A stretch of 64,000 nucleotides of DNA from Ipomoea triloba (GCF_003576645.1 NC_044924.1:5456184-5520183), one strand, 5' to 3'. Shown: positions 22,466 through 35,658, counted from the stretch's first letter. The notes: generated by a model from the sequence alone, not told the origin. A program made the numbers and translations.

Positions 22466-25103
22466 TGTAACCCCTCGTATTTTCCGATAAGTTTGAGGTT
22501 CGGAAAATAGGTCTTTAAGTTATGACATTTAAGAGAAGACGGTTTGATGCTCGAAATAATTTTTTTAAGGATTAGTTATCGATAGGCTGCGAACTACGCA
22601 CCGGTCACGAACCGAGAAAATTTTAAGGATATAGATTCAGTTCGAATTTTCTAGAATTGGGATTATTAAATATCATACGATTAAGCCTGAACTTCTAGTT
22701 AGTTCAAGAAAATTTTAAATGGACTGTAAGGGATGAATTGTTACGGACTCTGTACCTATAATTCGCGAGAGACCGAAAAATTCCCAAATTTGGTGATTTG
22801 CGACGGGATTATTTTTAGGATAATTTTGGTATTAGAATTTTCCCAAATTAAGTTATAATCCTCCGAACATTCATCTGATTTAAGCATAAACTGGCCAATT
22901 AAGTTGTGATCTTCCTAGAGACTCCATAGGGTGATGACAAGTGGCAACCAAATCTTAGCCTAAGATTGGATCATTAAATGCTATGTCATAAGAGGTATGG
23001 TGCAATTGCACTTGTTGCTTGTAGATCAAGAACAAAATCACACCAAGATCATCTCTCTCCCTCTCTCATTTCGGCTACACCCTTAGGAAGAAGAAAAAAA
23101 AAAATAGATTTAGTCCTCCTTTGTGATCTAAGAGCTCCCAAGCTTTTCCAACCCAAGTGTACAAGTGTAGGTAAGATCTTGAACCTTGTTGGATTAAATC
23201 ATCTCTAGAATTCATGTGTTGATGTTTAGTGCATGAAAATATTGTTATTGTGATAATATTCTTAAGGTCTTTGAATTCAAGAAAGGAGCTAGCAACTACT
23301 TTGGTTTAAAAGTTTCTATTGAGGTAAGGAATTCCCTTAAGTTGGAATTAGTCACTTGAATTTGGATAATTGATTTTTGGTTGAAATATGGTGTTTTTGG
23401 AGCTTTGGGGATATTTTTTGTATACATGTTCATAGCTTGGGTATGCTTGTATATGTTGTATTTATGTCCATATGGGCTTATACTTGTGAAAATATTGAAG
23501 TAAAATCAAGCTAGTCTCTGGCAGTGACTTCCGTGAATTTCTGGGAAAAGTTGGTAAGGTATTTTGACTCCATTTTTTGTAGATATGTAGTTCAACAAGT
23601 GTAGAACCTACATATAAAATTTCATAATGATCGGAGTAGTATAAGTATAGTTTTCGGAATTTTTCCCAAAACTGGACGGAGAGAAAAATATTTCGGACCA
23701 AGGGCAAAAAGGGAATTTTCTGTGTTTATTCGTGGATCAAAGTGACCAAAACTTTTGACGGACATCAAGTCCTATAAGTTGGGGTTCTACCATAAAAATT
23801 TCAAGTGAAAAAGAGTTCGGGAACTATTTTTACCGGCTCAATCTTTCGGACTGCGCCAAGCTGAAATTTTCTGAATTATGCTTAGTATGATTATGGATGT
23901 GTTAGTGATAATTGTGAGGTAGTTAGTGAGTTAATGGTGATCAGGTGATGCTAAGGACATGGATTAATGATAGAGATTAAATGATAATCTCATGATTTTT
24001 GGGTTATGGTTAGGCAATGACCTTACCTATTAGAATTTATATATATTTGGATGTACGATATCCTCAAGTTATGATCTAATGGTGTTGATCATAGTGGAAG
24101 TTGTTGAGGACGATAGTTAAGGATGTTGGTTGATTTTAAGTGTGAGATGGACATATGAAGTGTATCCAAAAATGTTTATGAAAACTTACGTTGAAAAACG
24201 TATGCTATTTTGATATAAAGGTTGTCAAAACCTTATTGTTTGAGAAAATGATGTTTGAAAATCCTTCAGGGGCTAAAGAGGTAGCCGATATCAAATATTG
24301 GACTCATTTGTGAAATATGTCCAAAAGAAATGATTTAAGAAAGAAAAACTGAAGGAAGGAAAATGTTTTCAAACCCTTAGTTTCTGGAATAAGGTGGGGA
24401 CCTATGGGAAGGCTTAAATGCCACGGCCCGGGGTTGGAATAAGGGTGGACCTACGGGAGGGCTGGAGTGCCATGGCCCTAGGTTGGGATAAGGAGACCTA
24501 CGGGAAGGCTGGAAATGCCATGGCCCGAGGTTTGTATGATCAATTCATACTACAGAGCGAAGTCTATTCGCTGAGAAGAGATGGAGTTATGAAAAAAAGA
24601 AAGCCTCGTGCTTACTCAAGGGAAACTAAGTGAATTTTTGACTATGAAAATTATTGTTACTCTGGGCTGCGGTTCAGATTATTATGAGCATTAGAGCTGC
24701 GGTTCTATTTGCAAATGATGAAATTCTTGGAAATGAAAGTTTTGCAAACTTGTCTGAAAGGACATGAAAATGATTTTTTTTAAAACTTCTAAACTAAAAA
24801 TGTTTTCAAACCTTTGTCTACTTTTAAGTGACAAATGGATTTTCTTACTTAGCCGTCGTGCTAACTACACTTCATTGTGTCCTTTATTAGATGCAGATTA
24901 GTGTGGACTCTAGTAGCCCGATGAGCTCTAAACAAGATGGGAGTGGATGTCGATGTTGTAAGTTTAGCCTTAACGTTTGGGTATAGGAGAGATACCTGAG
25001 CGTGGCGGTAACACCGAGTTTTCTGCTGGTTAGACGCTTCCGCAATGTATTGTAATATTAGGATTTTGTAATAAATCCCAGATGTGAAAATTGGGGTGTT
25101 ACA
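22466..25103. mobile_element. Solo LTR, 2638 bp, probable Ty3/gypsy
   Basis: The ends are TGTAACCCC and GGGGTGTTACA, an inverted repeat typical of gypsy-type LTRs. The exact 5-bp target duplication ATGTA lies at 22461-22465 and 25104-25108. No protein domains, primer-binding site or second LTR are present, so this is a solo LTR left by recombination. It contains a short tandem repeat at 24398-24540. The open frames inside are short and meaningless. Confidence 0.85.
24398..24540. repeat. Three ~48-bp tandem repeats within the gypsy LTR
   Basis: Units start at GACCTA(T/C)GGG at about 24399, 24448 and 24495 and contain GCCA(C/T)GGCCC. They are diverged (period 47-49), so they are an old internal repeat of the LTR rather than a recent duplication. 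Confidence 0.75.
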
Positions 25104-25566
25104 ATGTACATAGATGTAAATTTGTTTGATAAACAATGTGTAATGATGTAAGAGACAAAGTATCTTACCTCTCGTAAGTGAGATTTACTTTACTTGATAT
25201 CATGGAATGTGATTTTCATTAATCTGAACTTTTCTAAGTCAAAGAATGCACCAAATATCAGAATACTTTTCCTATCTTTTAAATTACTAAGAAAGTTTAA
25301 ACTTTTCTGCATACCAAACGTCCTCTAGGTAATTCACATTATTAAGTTATAGAAAAGAATTAATGGAAAATTTTTCTCCTATGACTTATCCAATAATACA
25401 AATAAATGGACACATTTTAAAAGTCACGCATATAGTAGCCATGGCCAAATGAATCCACTCAAGACCGGCAGTAATTCAACTACAAAAATTTATATTTTAT
25501 TATTTCTTGGTTTCTTCCATGTTGAATCATTCAAAATGTTATTATATTAATATAGATTTTTATTCT

Positions 25567-26160
25567 GGTGAGAACAATTCTTTAGGTGTGGATGTGAGGA
25601 TAAATCTAAACCATTGATCTATAAGATTTGATGGATGAGAAATCAAGTAAAAAATGAGCGGGGTCATTTTCATAAATATTACAAAATTTTGTTTATTTCA
25701 ATCGTTAGATCTATTAGATCAATGGTTTGCCTTCCCTTTATACGGGAGGTGGTGGGTTCGAGCCTTAGTGAAGGCAATACTGACTCTTGTGCTTCAATAG
25801 GTTGAGAAAGTAGTTATGAACATATACTGCATTGTAATAGAGTTAGTAGTATTTAAAATAAAAGATCAATGGTTTGGATTTGTCCTTACGTTCTCACCTG
25901 GGACATGGTTCTCACCCGATTAAGGATTATTCTGGTGAGAACAATTCTTTAGGTGTGGATGTGAGGACAAATCTAAACCATTGATCTGCAAGATCTGATG
26001 GATGAGAAATCAAGTAAAAAATGAGCGGGGTCATTTTCATAAATATTATAAACTTTTAAAATGAGTGGGGTCATTTTCATAAATATTACACAATTTTGTT
26101 TATTTCAACCGTTAGATCTACTAGATCAATGGGTTGGAGGACATGGTTCTCACCTGATTA
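25567..26160. mobile_element. Two GTGAGAACAATTCTTTAGG MITE copies side by side
   Basis: Copy one is about 25567-25918 and copy two about 25929-26158. Each starts CTGGTGAGAACAATTC and ends with words complementary to GGTGAGAACCATGTCC. They share GATGAGAAATCAAGTAAAAAATGAGCGGGG (cut: GATGAGAAATCAAGTAAAAA). Copy one is lengthened by a SINE; copy two has a 40-bp internal repeat of ATGAG(C/T)GGGGTCATTTTC. No coding content. Confidence 0.6.
25729..25862 (+). mobile_element. SINE-like retroposon with 13-bp target duplication
   Basis: The 134-bp insert is flanked by AGATCAATGGTTT at 25716-25728 and 25863-25875. It contains GGTTCGAGCC (25755-25764), a good match to an RNA polymerase III B box. It ends in an A-rich stretch (TTTAAAATAAA). 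No convincing A box is visible, so it is probably 5'-truncated. A second fragment with the same core lies at about 61396-61440. Confidence 0.7.
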
Positions 26161-29100
26161 AGGAACTTAATATTATATATCTAATGTAATTACAATTTTA
26201 TCTGCCTTCTTCTTGCTTATATTATTCGATATCATTTGCAACTTCGAATTTTTTAAATTATGTAATTTTGACCCTTTCAAATTATCTTAAATCTTAGTAT
26301 GTACTTAATCCAAAACAAGACAATGTATGCATGCTTTTTCATACTCTCAATTCAAATAATTTTCCTCAGCGCATGCTTTCTTTCCTATAGTAAGTTCATA
26401 CTTGGAATCATATCATTTCACATAATACTTCACATTTTCTTCGAAATTTTTTCCAAAGAGAAAAAAATTTCCATGTTGGTAAATTATGTATATTGAGAAT
26501 TTAAATATATAATGATCTGCTTTGATAAACTTTATGGTCGTGAACTCTAATTACGATTGTGATTTGTGGTTATATCATCAACTAATTACATGATGATTAA
26601 ACATTTAGGTTACAATGTGTGTTTCACACATTTGAACAGTGTTTGTGAACTTTTCCATAAATCAAAGTTTTAAAATACTTTATATAGAATTTTGTGTGTA
26701 TAGAAAATAAAATTTTTTAAATGTGAAAACAAATTATTTTAATTACATAATCCTAAACCGATTCAATAAGTTAAAGAAAGATTATGTGAGTTAACAATCC
26801 TGACGTTGAGGATAAAGATTTATTGAAATTAATATTTTAAGTGAAATATTAATTTATCAATAGAAAAAGTAATTAAATGCTAAATTATTCAGTCACATAT
26901 TGCATGCAAATTTACCTAAAAAAGAAAACAAACAAACAAAGAGGGAAAGAAAGAAAAATAAAAACAACACATCCTCTTTGTTGGTCAAATATCTTATCAT
27001 CAAAGGAAATGTTTCTCATATCTAAAAATATCAAACAAATTTTTTTTGTCATGATGTGACTATTTTTTTAGACTATTTCTTTTTTGGTTATTTGAAATGT
27101 CAATTAATGACAAATTGTCACTTGCAACAAAAATGAATGACTTTTATAAGAATATCATATTTTATTTTTCGATAAAATAACGACTTGAATATTGACGTGA
27201 TCTACATATTTTCTCAAAAGTCTCTATTATCATATAATGTTGTTTCATAGTAATTGCCTTGATAGTCTAAAAATATAACAGTATCAAATCAAAAGAAGCT
27301 ACCCAAACAATGCATATTCTTTCTCTTGTCTCTTGATAATATATAGCTATTCCAAATTTCCAAGACAATTTATCAATAAAAATAACGAGTCTTTTACACC
27401 TCTTCATATATATATTTTCTTTAATGTTTATATAATAAATACAAAAATATTATGAAGACATTGTTTTAGCTTCGGTAAATAATTAAAGATCAAATAATCA
27501 TTGCTCCCAATAAAATTTCAGGTACATGTTCTTTGAATGAAATATTGATTTTTTTTTTCCTGTTTTAGTTCTTTTTTAAAATATAGATTATTTTGGAGTA
27601 ATTGATTATTATGAAAAAAGTGAATTGAAATTGATGAAGTGCAGACCAAGAAAAAACTAAAGGGAGCTGGCACATTGTAGATTTGTAGCTGGCATATCTA
27701 TTAAATTTTAATAATGGTATAATTTATTTATCTAAAATTTGAATAAAAAATAAATTGCTCATTTGAGTGTCAAACCTATAATATTAGGATTACCAAATCA
27801 ATAGGCTAAACAACTTGTCTGGGTTAACCCCTCATATTAATAACAATATTACTATTGTAAACAAATATACTTAGCTAAATCTTTCCAAAACAACTCGTAC
27901 ACATGTTTTGACCACTACGAGTATTGCTCAATACTACATCGAAGGAAATCCTAAGGATATTATTTGTATCAATTTATTTTTTGGGGCATAAAGATATGGG
28001 AAAATTTTTTCTTAGTTTTTTTTTTTCACATAAAAAATTCACAATCACTATCTAAAAATGTACATGAATCAAATAAAATCTGTCTTGTGACTTTATTTGA
28101 CATAAGACAATCACAAGTTTACAATAAGGTAACCAGCCTAAGTTTTCAATGATTGTCCGACTCAAATCAAGAAGGTCAATAAACAAATTTCACAATGATC
28201 TAAATTCGAAACCTTATGATTATCATATTAAGACCAACTTGATTAAGATTGAACATTTTTTCTTGGTTCCTTACCTACACAATGTGAGAGGCTAGGCATG
28301 TGAGTTGCGTTGATGTACATTATGCATGTACGCTTCAGACTGCAGTTAATTAATCACTTTTGGTTAATGACAGAAATAATGAAATAAATATACCTAATGC
28401 GTATGTAGTCTAATCATGTCTGCAGCAAATTAAACTATTATACATAAAGTGCGAGACGAATATAATTAGCTTTGATGTTTGGAGTTTATGTCTTAATATT
28501 ATATACGTATTAAATCAAATGAGATGAGAATAAGTCATTATGAGAGAAATAAGAACTAATATCAGCTTTACATTTGAAAAAATCAGACCGATCAAATTAA
28601 ATTTAAAAAAAAAATGTGGCGATATTACTATGCAAATTTGAAAACTAAAATATTCAATTCTCAAACTTTCCTTGATTTGTACATTTAGTATATTAAAAAG
28701 ATTGCACTTGCAAAAATGCGAAAGTACATTGCACTTAGGATTTCGATTTTAGAGTTTGTAACTGAGTTTTTGGTTTTATTTGGTTTAGTGGTTCATGCAC
28801 TTTTTACTACTTAAGGTTTAACATTTACTGTTTAGATTTAAAATTTAGTTTTTTCGTTGATTTTATAAAATTATTGCATATTTAAGTACGTGCTCAAAAT
28901 CACATACAAGTGCACCTATTTTCACTTACAAGTGTAAGTAATTTACTTTTTAACATTCATACACATATGTGCAACTAATTATAATGTTAGATGCAATTAG
29001 TTATAACGTTAGGTACACTTAGTATTGATGCATGTTTAGTGTACATTTTACTTGCACTTGTAATACAATTTACTTGCACTTAAATTCACTATATGGAACT

Positions 29101-29278
29101 GCTACTTGCACTTGTAATATATTTTACTTGCACTTAAATGTTCAATTATTTATGAAAATGCCATCTATCATGTTTTTTTTTTAAATAAGTGTTTCTAATC
29201 CGTTAGATCTGGACACGTGGACGGATGACATGTGTTCTAACTTCTCTCATAGGCGAGTAATTCGCACCTAAACACAGT

Positions 29279-29280
<2 letters not shown>
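26160..29280. other. Intergenic DNA built of shared modules, no gene
   Basis: 26.17-26.52 kb matches 62.98-63.35 kb. 26.6-27.5 kb is an older copy of the module at 51.3-53.1 kb (AAACAAACAAAGAG, TTAATGACAAATTGTCAC, GACGACTTGAATATTGACG). 27.7-28.2 kb matches 42.5-42.85 kb. 28.7-29.2 kb is rich in ACTTGCACTT/AAGTGCAA words, with no clear structure. No exon-like sequence seen. Confidence 0.6.
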
Positions 29281-29347
<67 letters not shown>

Positions 29348-29997
29348 NNNNNNNNNNNNNNNNNNNNNNNNNNNNNNNNNNNNNNNNNNNNNNNNNNNNN
29401 NNNNNNNNNNNNNNNNNNNNNNNNNNNNNNNNNNNNNNNNNNNNNNNNNNNNNNNNNNNNNNNNNNNNNNNNNNNNNNNNNNNNNNNNNNNNNNNNNNNN
29501 NNNNNNNNNNNNNNNNNNNNNNNNNNNNNNNNNNNNNNNNNNNNNNNNNNNNNNNNNNNNNNNNNNNNNNNNNNNNNNNNNNNNNNNNNNNNNNNNNNNN
29601 NNNNNNNNNNNNNNNNNNNNNNNNNNNNNNNNNNNNNNNNNNNNNNNNNNNNNNNNNNNNNNNNNNNNNNNNNNNNNNNNNNNNNNNNNNNNNNNNNNNN
29701 NNNNNNNNNNNNNNNNNNNNNNNNNNNNNNNNNNNNNNNNNNNNNNNNNNNNNNNNNNNNNNNNNNNNNNNNNNNNNNNNNNNNNNNNNNNNNNNNNNNN
29801 NNNNNNNNNNNNNNNNNNNNNNNNNNNNNNNNNNNNNNNNNNNNNNNNNNNNNNNNNNNNNNNNNNNNNNNNNNNNNNNNNNNNNNNNNNNNNNNNNNNN
29901 NNNNNNNNNNNNNNNNNNNNNNNNNNNNNNNNNNNNNNNNNNNNNNNNNNNNNNNNNNNNNNNNNNNNNNNNNNNNNNNNNNNNNNNNNNNNNNNNN

Positions 29998-30069
<72 letters not shown>
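29281..30069. repeat. (TA)n tract containing an assembly gap (29348-29997)
   Basis: Pure TA dinucleotides flank 650 unknown bases. The flanks (CCTAAACACAGTCC and GTAAGGAAGGGTTCCCGTGCGG) resemble the ends of other elements abutting (TA)n in this window. The true length is unknown. Confidence 0.95.
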
Positions 30070-30072
<3 letters not shown>

Positions 30073-30506
30073 AGGAAGGGTTCCCGTGCGGTTGTGCGAA
30101 ATAACATTTATATAGTAATTATACTTATATATATGCAATTATATTATACTTTAAGTTTAAAAATATATATAGAGATTACCATACAATTAAACTAATAATT
30201 ACACGAAAGAAGGGATGAGAATTGGCAAAATAATTACCATAATAATTATTAGGCAATTAAACTAATATTTTTGTTATTAATTCTTTAATTACCATAATAA
30301 TTATTAATCAATTAAGCTAATAATTACACGAAAGAATGTATGAGAATTGGCGGAATATTTTTCATAAAAATTACGGAGTATTAGACAATTATAACAATTA
30401 ATTCTTTAATTACCACCTTTTCAAAAAAAAATTCTTTAATTACCATAATAATTATAGACAATTAAACTAATAATTACACGAAATAAGGGCTGAGAATTGG
30501 TACATT

Positions 30507-30540
<34 letters not shown>

Positions 30541-30899
30541 CGCGTTTCTAACAGGTACTATTGGTACTTTCTTACATAATTAATAGTGTGATCGCATCGA
30601 CCACACGTTAAGATATGGTGGCAGACTCGCAGTGAAACTTGAACCTATATATTATTGTCATATTTTAATTTTTACGAGTGTGTAATAGTTAGCATGCAAT
30701 GTAAAAATTCTGTATTCTAACATTTGAACATATGACTTTGTTTTTTTTTTTTTTTGTTACGTGACTTCGTCCACGAATTTGGAGGCGACTTTGAATATAA
30801 TCACGATTCTCTGAATAGTGAAGAAGAATGTCTTGGTAGAAATGTAGAATAACTAGTTTTCTTGCTGAAGAAACATAACAATGACGTTTAGTAATCCAC

Positions 30900-30930
<31 letters not shown>

Positions 30931-31028
30931 AAAAAACTGATCTCTTCTAGAACGTGTAGGTACTGAAATTATATAAATTAAAGTTACTTCATAAATTCAA
31001 AGTTGACAATTATTTTTCAAATGTGTAC
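30070..31028. other. Intergenic with low-complexity tracts and module copy
   Basis: It contains three related lines of TAATTACACGAAAGAA..GAGAATTGG (30200, 30320, 30470), a T-tract at 30508-30540, a C-tract plus A-tract at 30899-30937, and the recurrent GAAGAAACATAACAATGAC module interrupted by the solo LTR. The C-tract mirrors the G-tract bordering the gap at 44.2 kb. No gene. Confidence 0.6.
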
Positions 31029-32475
31029 TGATAAGTGCAAAAGATACCACTTTTATAAGGTTGTTTGTGGATCGTTTAGTATACAAATTAAGGCTTTTAT
31101 GAATGGTTTAGTCTTAAAATACCTTGAAATGCTTTATATTGTCTTAGTACCCGTTCCACACTTTACCGATTGTTTTGTAGGTAAAAAGAAGTGTTTAAAG
31201 ACAGGAAATGGCGATGTTTCGGAGAAGAATTCACAAACTGAAGTTGGAAGGCAAAATAGGCCTTGGACGCGCTCTGGACGCGCGTCCAAGGTGGCGTCCA
31301 ATTTTATGCCCGCAGAAGTTTGGAAATCAGAGCGAAAGTCTGCTATGGACGCGCAGTGGACGCGCACGTCCAGCACGCGTCCACCAAACAGTTCTCTGAA
31401 GTTGAAGTCTGTGCAGCAGAAACGCCGTGGACGCGCAGTGGACGCGCGTCCAGCGTGCGTCCATCGCGGAAATTTAAGTTGTTGGGCGAGATTTAAAAGG
31501 GGAATTGAGCCATTTTGCAGGGGATCGATCACACTTCAGTTTTAGACCACTTTAAAATATTTCTCTCTCTAGGATTAGCCTAGAGAGATCTCTCCCAATT
31601 CACTCCACATTGCAATTCTTAGGTTTAGATTAGAATTAGAGAAGAATTCCATTGGTGCAAGATTGTGATCTACATTCAAGTTCAAGATTAAAGTTCAAGT
31701 TCAAATTCAAAGTTCAATTCCTAGCTAAGTCTTCCTTTTAATTTCTTGTCATTACTTTTGCATTTTGCTATTTCAATTCCAAGTATGATTAGATAGATCT
31801 TTTTGGATTTGGATTGAGCAATGTTGTATGGATATTCTTGAGCTTTGAATTGATCAATTAGGTTTTGCAATTGCTTTGATTATGAGTTTGATTGTGTGAG
31901 TGGTGATCCACTTTGACTCTTGTGTAGGGGTGATCAACCTATATGAGAGGTGTTTGGAGAAGGAGTCTCATCTACGAGAGTAGAGTTACTCCTTAGCCTA
32001 GCCTAGCACATTTCCCTCTCACCTTTGAGAAAAGGGAGAAGTGGAAGATAAGAGGCACATAACGTGTTTGACAAAATGCCTCTCCTAGCCTAATGATCAC
32101 AAGGATGACATTACGGACTAAGGAGTGAGTCCATTGACCACGAGAGTGGCGGTGGTGTTGGTGACCTTATCTCATTTTCATAATCTAAGTGTTGCTAGCC
32201 TAATATCTTAGGAAATCAAGGATACCTATATGAGTTGCAAGGTCCAAATCCTCCTTTCCAATTGATTGTTTCCAACGTTTTGTTCCTTATTTTCATTATG
32301 TTTAATGCACCTTTCTTACTATGTTTGGGTTAGCTTTCAAACACTAAACACTCTTGTGCTTAATTCCCTTACCGCTTGAATTCCCTCCTTGTCATCCTTT
32401 GAGAACGATACTAGGGAACTTCTTCCCATTTTAGCACCTACCTCTTTCCATCCACCGCGAAAACGACACTCATCA
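31029..32475. mobile_element. Solo LTR, 1447 bp, with GC-rich reiterated block
   Basis: It starts TGATAAGTGC and ends CACTCATCA, with an exact 5-bp target duplication TGTAC (31024-31028 and 32476-32480). The paralogous module reads through this point elsewhere (TTTTTCAAACGTGTATAATG). No internal retroelement domains are present. It has CTCTCTCTAGGATTAGCC at ~31562 and GAGAACGATA near the right end, as in the LTR at 12.5 kb. The 180-codon open frame inside is a by-product of the GC-rich repeats, not a gene. Confidence 0.85.
31264..31480. repeat. Three 82-bp units, each opening with paired TGGACGCGC-type words
   Basis: GGACGCGC words start in pairs 11 bp apart at 31264/31275, 31346/31357 and 31428/31439, so the pairs are exactly 82 bp apart. 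Inverse words GCGTCCA follow each pair and can fold back. The rest of each unit is diverged. CpG density is extreme compared with the AT-rich surroundings. Confidence 0.85.
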
Positions 32476-32480
32476 TGTAC

Positions 32481-33824
32481 AATGTTAAAAATATATATGA
32501 ATATTTGAAGATGTTTATTGAGAAGTTGTTAGCTTTCGTACCACCGAAAAGTAAGTATTTTGATGATGCTTCATTCTAGACGTTGTTTAGAAGTAGATTG
32601 CTATGAAAGGTTGATAAATTAACAAAAATATTAATTTACTTGTTTACTAACATGAAATTTTCTCATGTTTTATGGAAAATTAGACAATTAGAGAATAGAA
32701 TTACTACCACATTTCTTCATTTTGAAAACTGAAAACATTTTCCAGTTTTCTAGAAATCTGGATAACTATTAAAAACTGTTTTCTAAATTTAAAAAAGAAT
32801 CATCTATCATGTATTTGACTATATACCACTACAATCACATTCTCACTATTATCTACTTACATGTTTATTCATTAATTACTATGATTACATTTATTATTAT
32901 CTTCTTTTACTTATCACTATCTTCTATCTTTTCTACTCACATTTACTTAATTATATAAACATGACTTATTTGCTTATACTTAAAGTTAGACATTATTCAC
33001 ATTATCGCAACTAAAACTTGAATATAATAGATTGATTTTGATTGAACTCAATAGATTTATTATTGGTTAAGCTATTTTTAATTATGTTATATCGTAAATT
33101 GTAATACAATTTTGGTATGAGTATTCAATATTTAAATTTCACATATATATCACTTCAAAGTAAAAATTACGCGCACACACACCCATACATTTCATTCAAT
33201 GAATATATCTAAAAATATTTTAAATATTAGCTCAAAAGATATTAATATTATCTAAACTAAATATGCAGATTTAAATTTGATTAGGATATCAAATCTAAAA
33301 ATCGTAATTACATATACTCCATATTATATTTAAAATTAAAAATTATATTTATTCTATTTATACCAAACGTATCAAAAAAATATTTTAAATACAAGGTCTA
33401 AAATCATTGAGAATTACACTTGTGTTGATTTTATAATGTTAGTAAAAGAAATTTGAAAAAATGAGTGTAAGTAAACAAGTTTTCTAAACAAAAAAACAGA
33501 AAATAGACAATAGAGAATGAAAACTGAAAAAAATATTAGAAAACAGAAAACAGATAATAGTTTCTTGAAGTAAACATAGACTTTCTTGGATTAACTTTTT
33601 AGAACAAATTTTCGTGATCGTTCCAACTTACTGTTATAACTATAGTACTTTAACTTTCCACTCTTTTCTTTGTCATTTTAACTTTTCATAAAGTTAATCT
33701 TGGAGATTATAATCTACTCTCTCGTCAAAATATTTAGTAAAGTTAATTCAAGAGATTTTTCTCTTTATTCATTATATTTCTCAAATTGAGTAGGTAAGAA
33801 AAGAGAGAGTGAGAGAGAGAGAGA

Positions 33825-33856
<32 letters not shown>

Positions 33857-34191
33857 AAGAAACAATCCTAAACAAGTTGGTTAAACAGTTGATTTGGTAA
33901 TCCTAAAGCTTATAATTTGACTCATCGTGAAATATGTTTATGTTTATTGACCTTCTTAATTTGAGCGGGACAGTTAGGGAACATTTAGGATGGTTTACAT
34001 CAATGTAAACGTGTGCTTTTTTGTCAGCTAGAATCATAAGTTAGATTTCATAAATGTATATTTTTAGATTGTGATTGTATTTTTTTTATAAATAAAAAAA
34101 TAAAGAAAACAAATCTTCTCATATATTTTTATCCCCATAATAAAATTAAATTGATACAAATAAAATTCTTAGGATTCCTTTCGATGTAGTA
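32481..34191. other. Intergenic, AT-rich, no gene
   Basis: 32.5-33.6 kb is simple AT-rich DNA with AAAACTG/CAGTTTT words. 33.6-34.2 kb is the inverted copy of the module at 40.1-40.75 kb, including the CTCAAATTGAGTAGG area. No open frame of interest. Confidence 0.55.
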
Positions 34192-34206
34192 TTGAGCAAT
34201 ACTCGT

Positions 34207-34335
34207 CCATTTTGAATGTCCCTCCGGATGGTGTTAAGGAGTTCCTCGCTCGGGATAGCTCGAGTACTTCTACCGGGAGGATCTATTAGCTCTCTCACGG
34301 AACTTCGGCCCCTCATGCGCACCAAAAAAAAAAAA
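34207..34335 (+). mobile_element. Poly(A)-tailed SINE-like retroposon, copy 1
   Basis: The 129-bp insert ends in a 12-A tail. It is flanked by TTGAGCAATACTCGT (34192-34206) and TTGAGCAAATACTCGT (34336-34351), a 15-bp target duplication with one extra A. Empty paralogous sites are at about 27.92 and 42.73 kb. The body is GC-rich (TCACGGAACTTCGGCCCC). A pol III box is not obvious. Confidence 0.75.
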
Positions 34336-35233
34336 TTGAGCAAATACTCGTAGTGGTCAAATCATGCGCACAAGTTGTTTTGGAAAGATTTAGCCGGGTA
34401 GATTTGCTTACAATAGTAATATTGTTATTAATATAATAATATTGTTAATAATCTTCATGCACGAGATGCAAGATTTCTTTTTCTTTTTTTCTTTTTTCAA
34501 ATATTATATCACTCTTAATAATCGAAACGTAAAATAATATTTAACTTCACAACTCCCAAATATTATTTAATTTTTTTATACGAAAATTATTATTTAAGTT
34601 TAATAACATGTTTGAAATGCTCAAACATATAATTATTACTATATAAATCTCCAACGTTATACATGTTTTAACGATAATTGTCAACTTTGAATTTATGAAG
34701 TAATTTTCTGTTATTTTTGTATTTGTTCTAGAAGATGTCATGATTTTTTTTTTTTGGGGTACTAAAAGTCATTGTTATGTTTCTTCAACAAGAAAACTCA
34801 AAAGTTATTATACATTTGTAGTTGTGTACCAAGACATTCTTCTTCAGTAGTCTAAAATATGATCTTTCGCGGCCAAATTTGGCCAGCCCCTTTTGGGATT
34901 CAATAATTTGCACCCTTGCAGACAAAGGAGAATATCTATGCTATACAAGTCAGTAAGTCATAAAAAGACCCTTGTATAAATAGTGGTGTAAATCTGCTTT
35001 CCCAATCAATGTGGGACAAAAGCTACTTAAACTTTTTCCCCACCCAAATTCTATCTCAAATGGGTCTACTTTGAAAATCAATCTCTCATTCACCCATTAT
35101 CCATTTTGAGCGGGCAATATATCGATCTCTTCGTCTAACTACGAAGAATCCGTATCCACTTTGACAATCTGTAGACAAATTTACACGAATTAGGTGAGAA
35201 CTATGTCGTGAGAATCTGTAGACAAATTTACAC

Positions 35234-35234
<1 letters not shown>
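34336..35234. other. Intergenic, inverted copies of shared modules
   Basis: 34.34-34.80 kb is the inverted TTCATAAATTCAAAGTTGA/GAAGAAACATAACAATGAC module. 34.85-35.20 kb (GGCCAGCCCCTTTTGGGATT and onward) is not repeated elsewhere in the window and I do not recognise it. It contains the direct repeat AATCTGTAGACAAATTTACA at 35167 and 35213. Confidence 0.5.
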
Positions 35235-35302
<68 letters not shown>

Positions 35303-35658
35303 NNNNNNNNNNNNNNNNNNNNNNNNNNNNNNNNNNNNNNNNNNNNNNNNNNNNNNNNNNNNNNNNNNNNNNNNNNNNNNNNNNNNNNNNNNNNNNNNNN
35401 NNNNNNNNNNNNNNNNNNNNNNNNNNNNNNNNNNNNNNNNNNNNNNNNNNNNNNNNNNNNNNNNNNNNNNNNNNNNNNNNNNNNNNNNNNNNNNNNNNNN
35501 NNNNNNNNNNNNNNNNNNNNNNNNNNNNNNNNNNNNNNNNNNNNNNNNNNNNNNNNNNNNNNNNNNNNNNNNNNNNNNNNNNNNNNNNNNNNNNNNNNNN
35601 NNNNNNNNNNNNNNNNNNNNNNNNNNNNNNNNNNNNNNNNNNNNNNNNNNNNNNNNNN

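Noticed and set aside
24418..24633. 71-codon frame at 24.4 kb
   Set aside because: Inside the gypsy solo LTR, made of its tandem repeat; no protein signature.
31003..31545. 180-codon open frame at 31.0 kb as a gene
   Set aside because: It lies in the solo LTR and is kept open by GC-rich 82-bp repeats. It shows no domain, and the frame starts outside the LTR.
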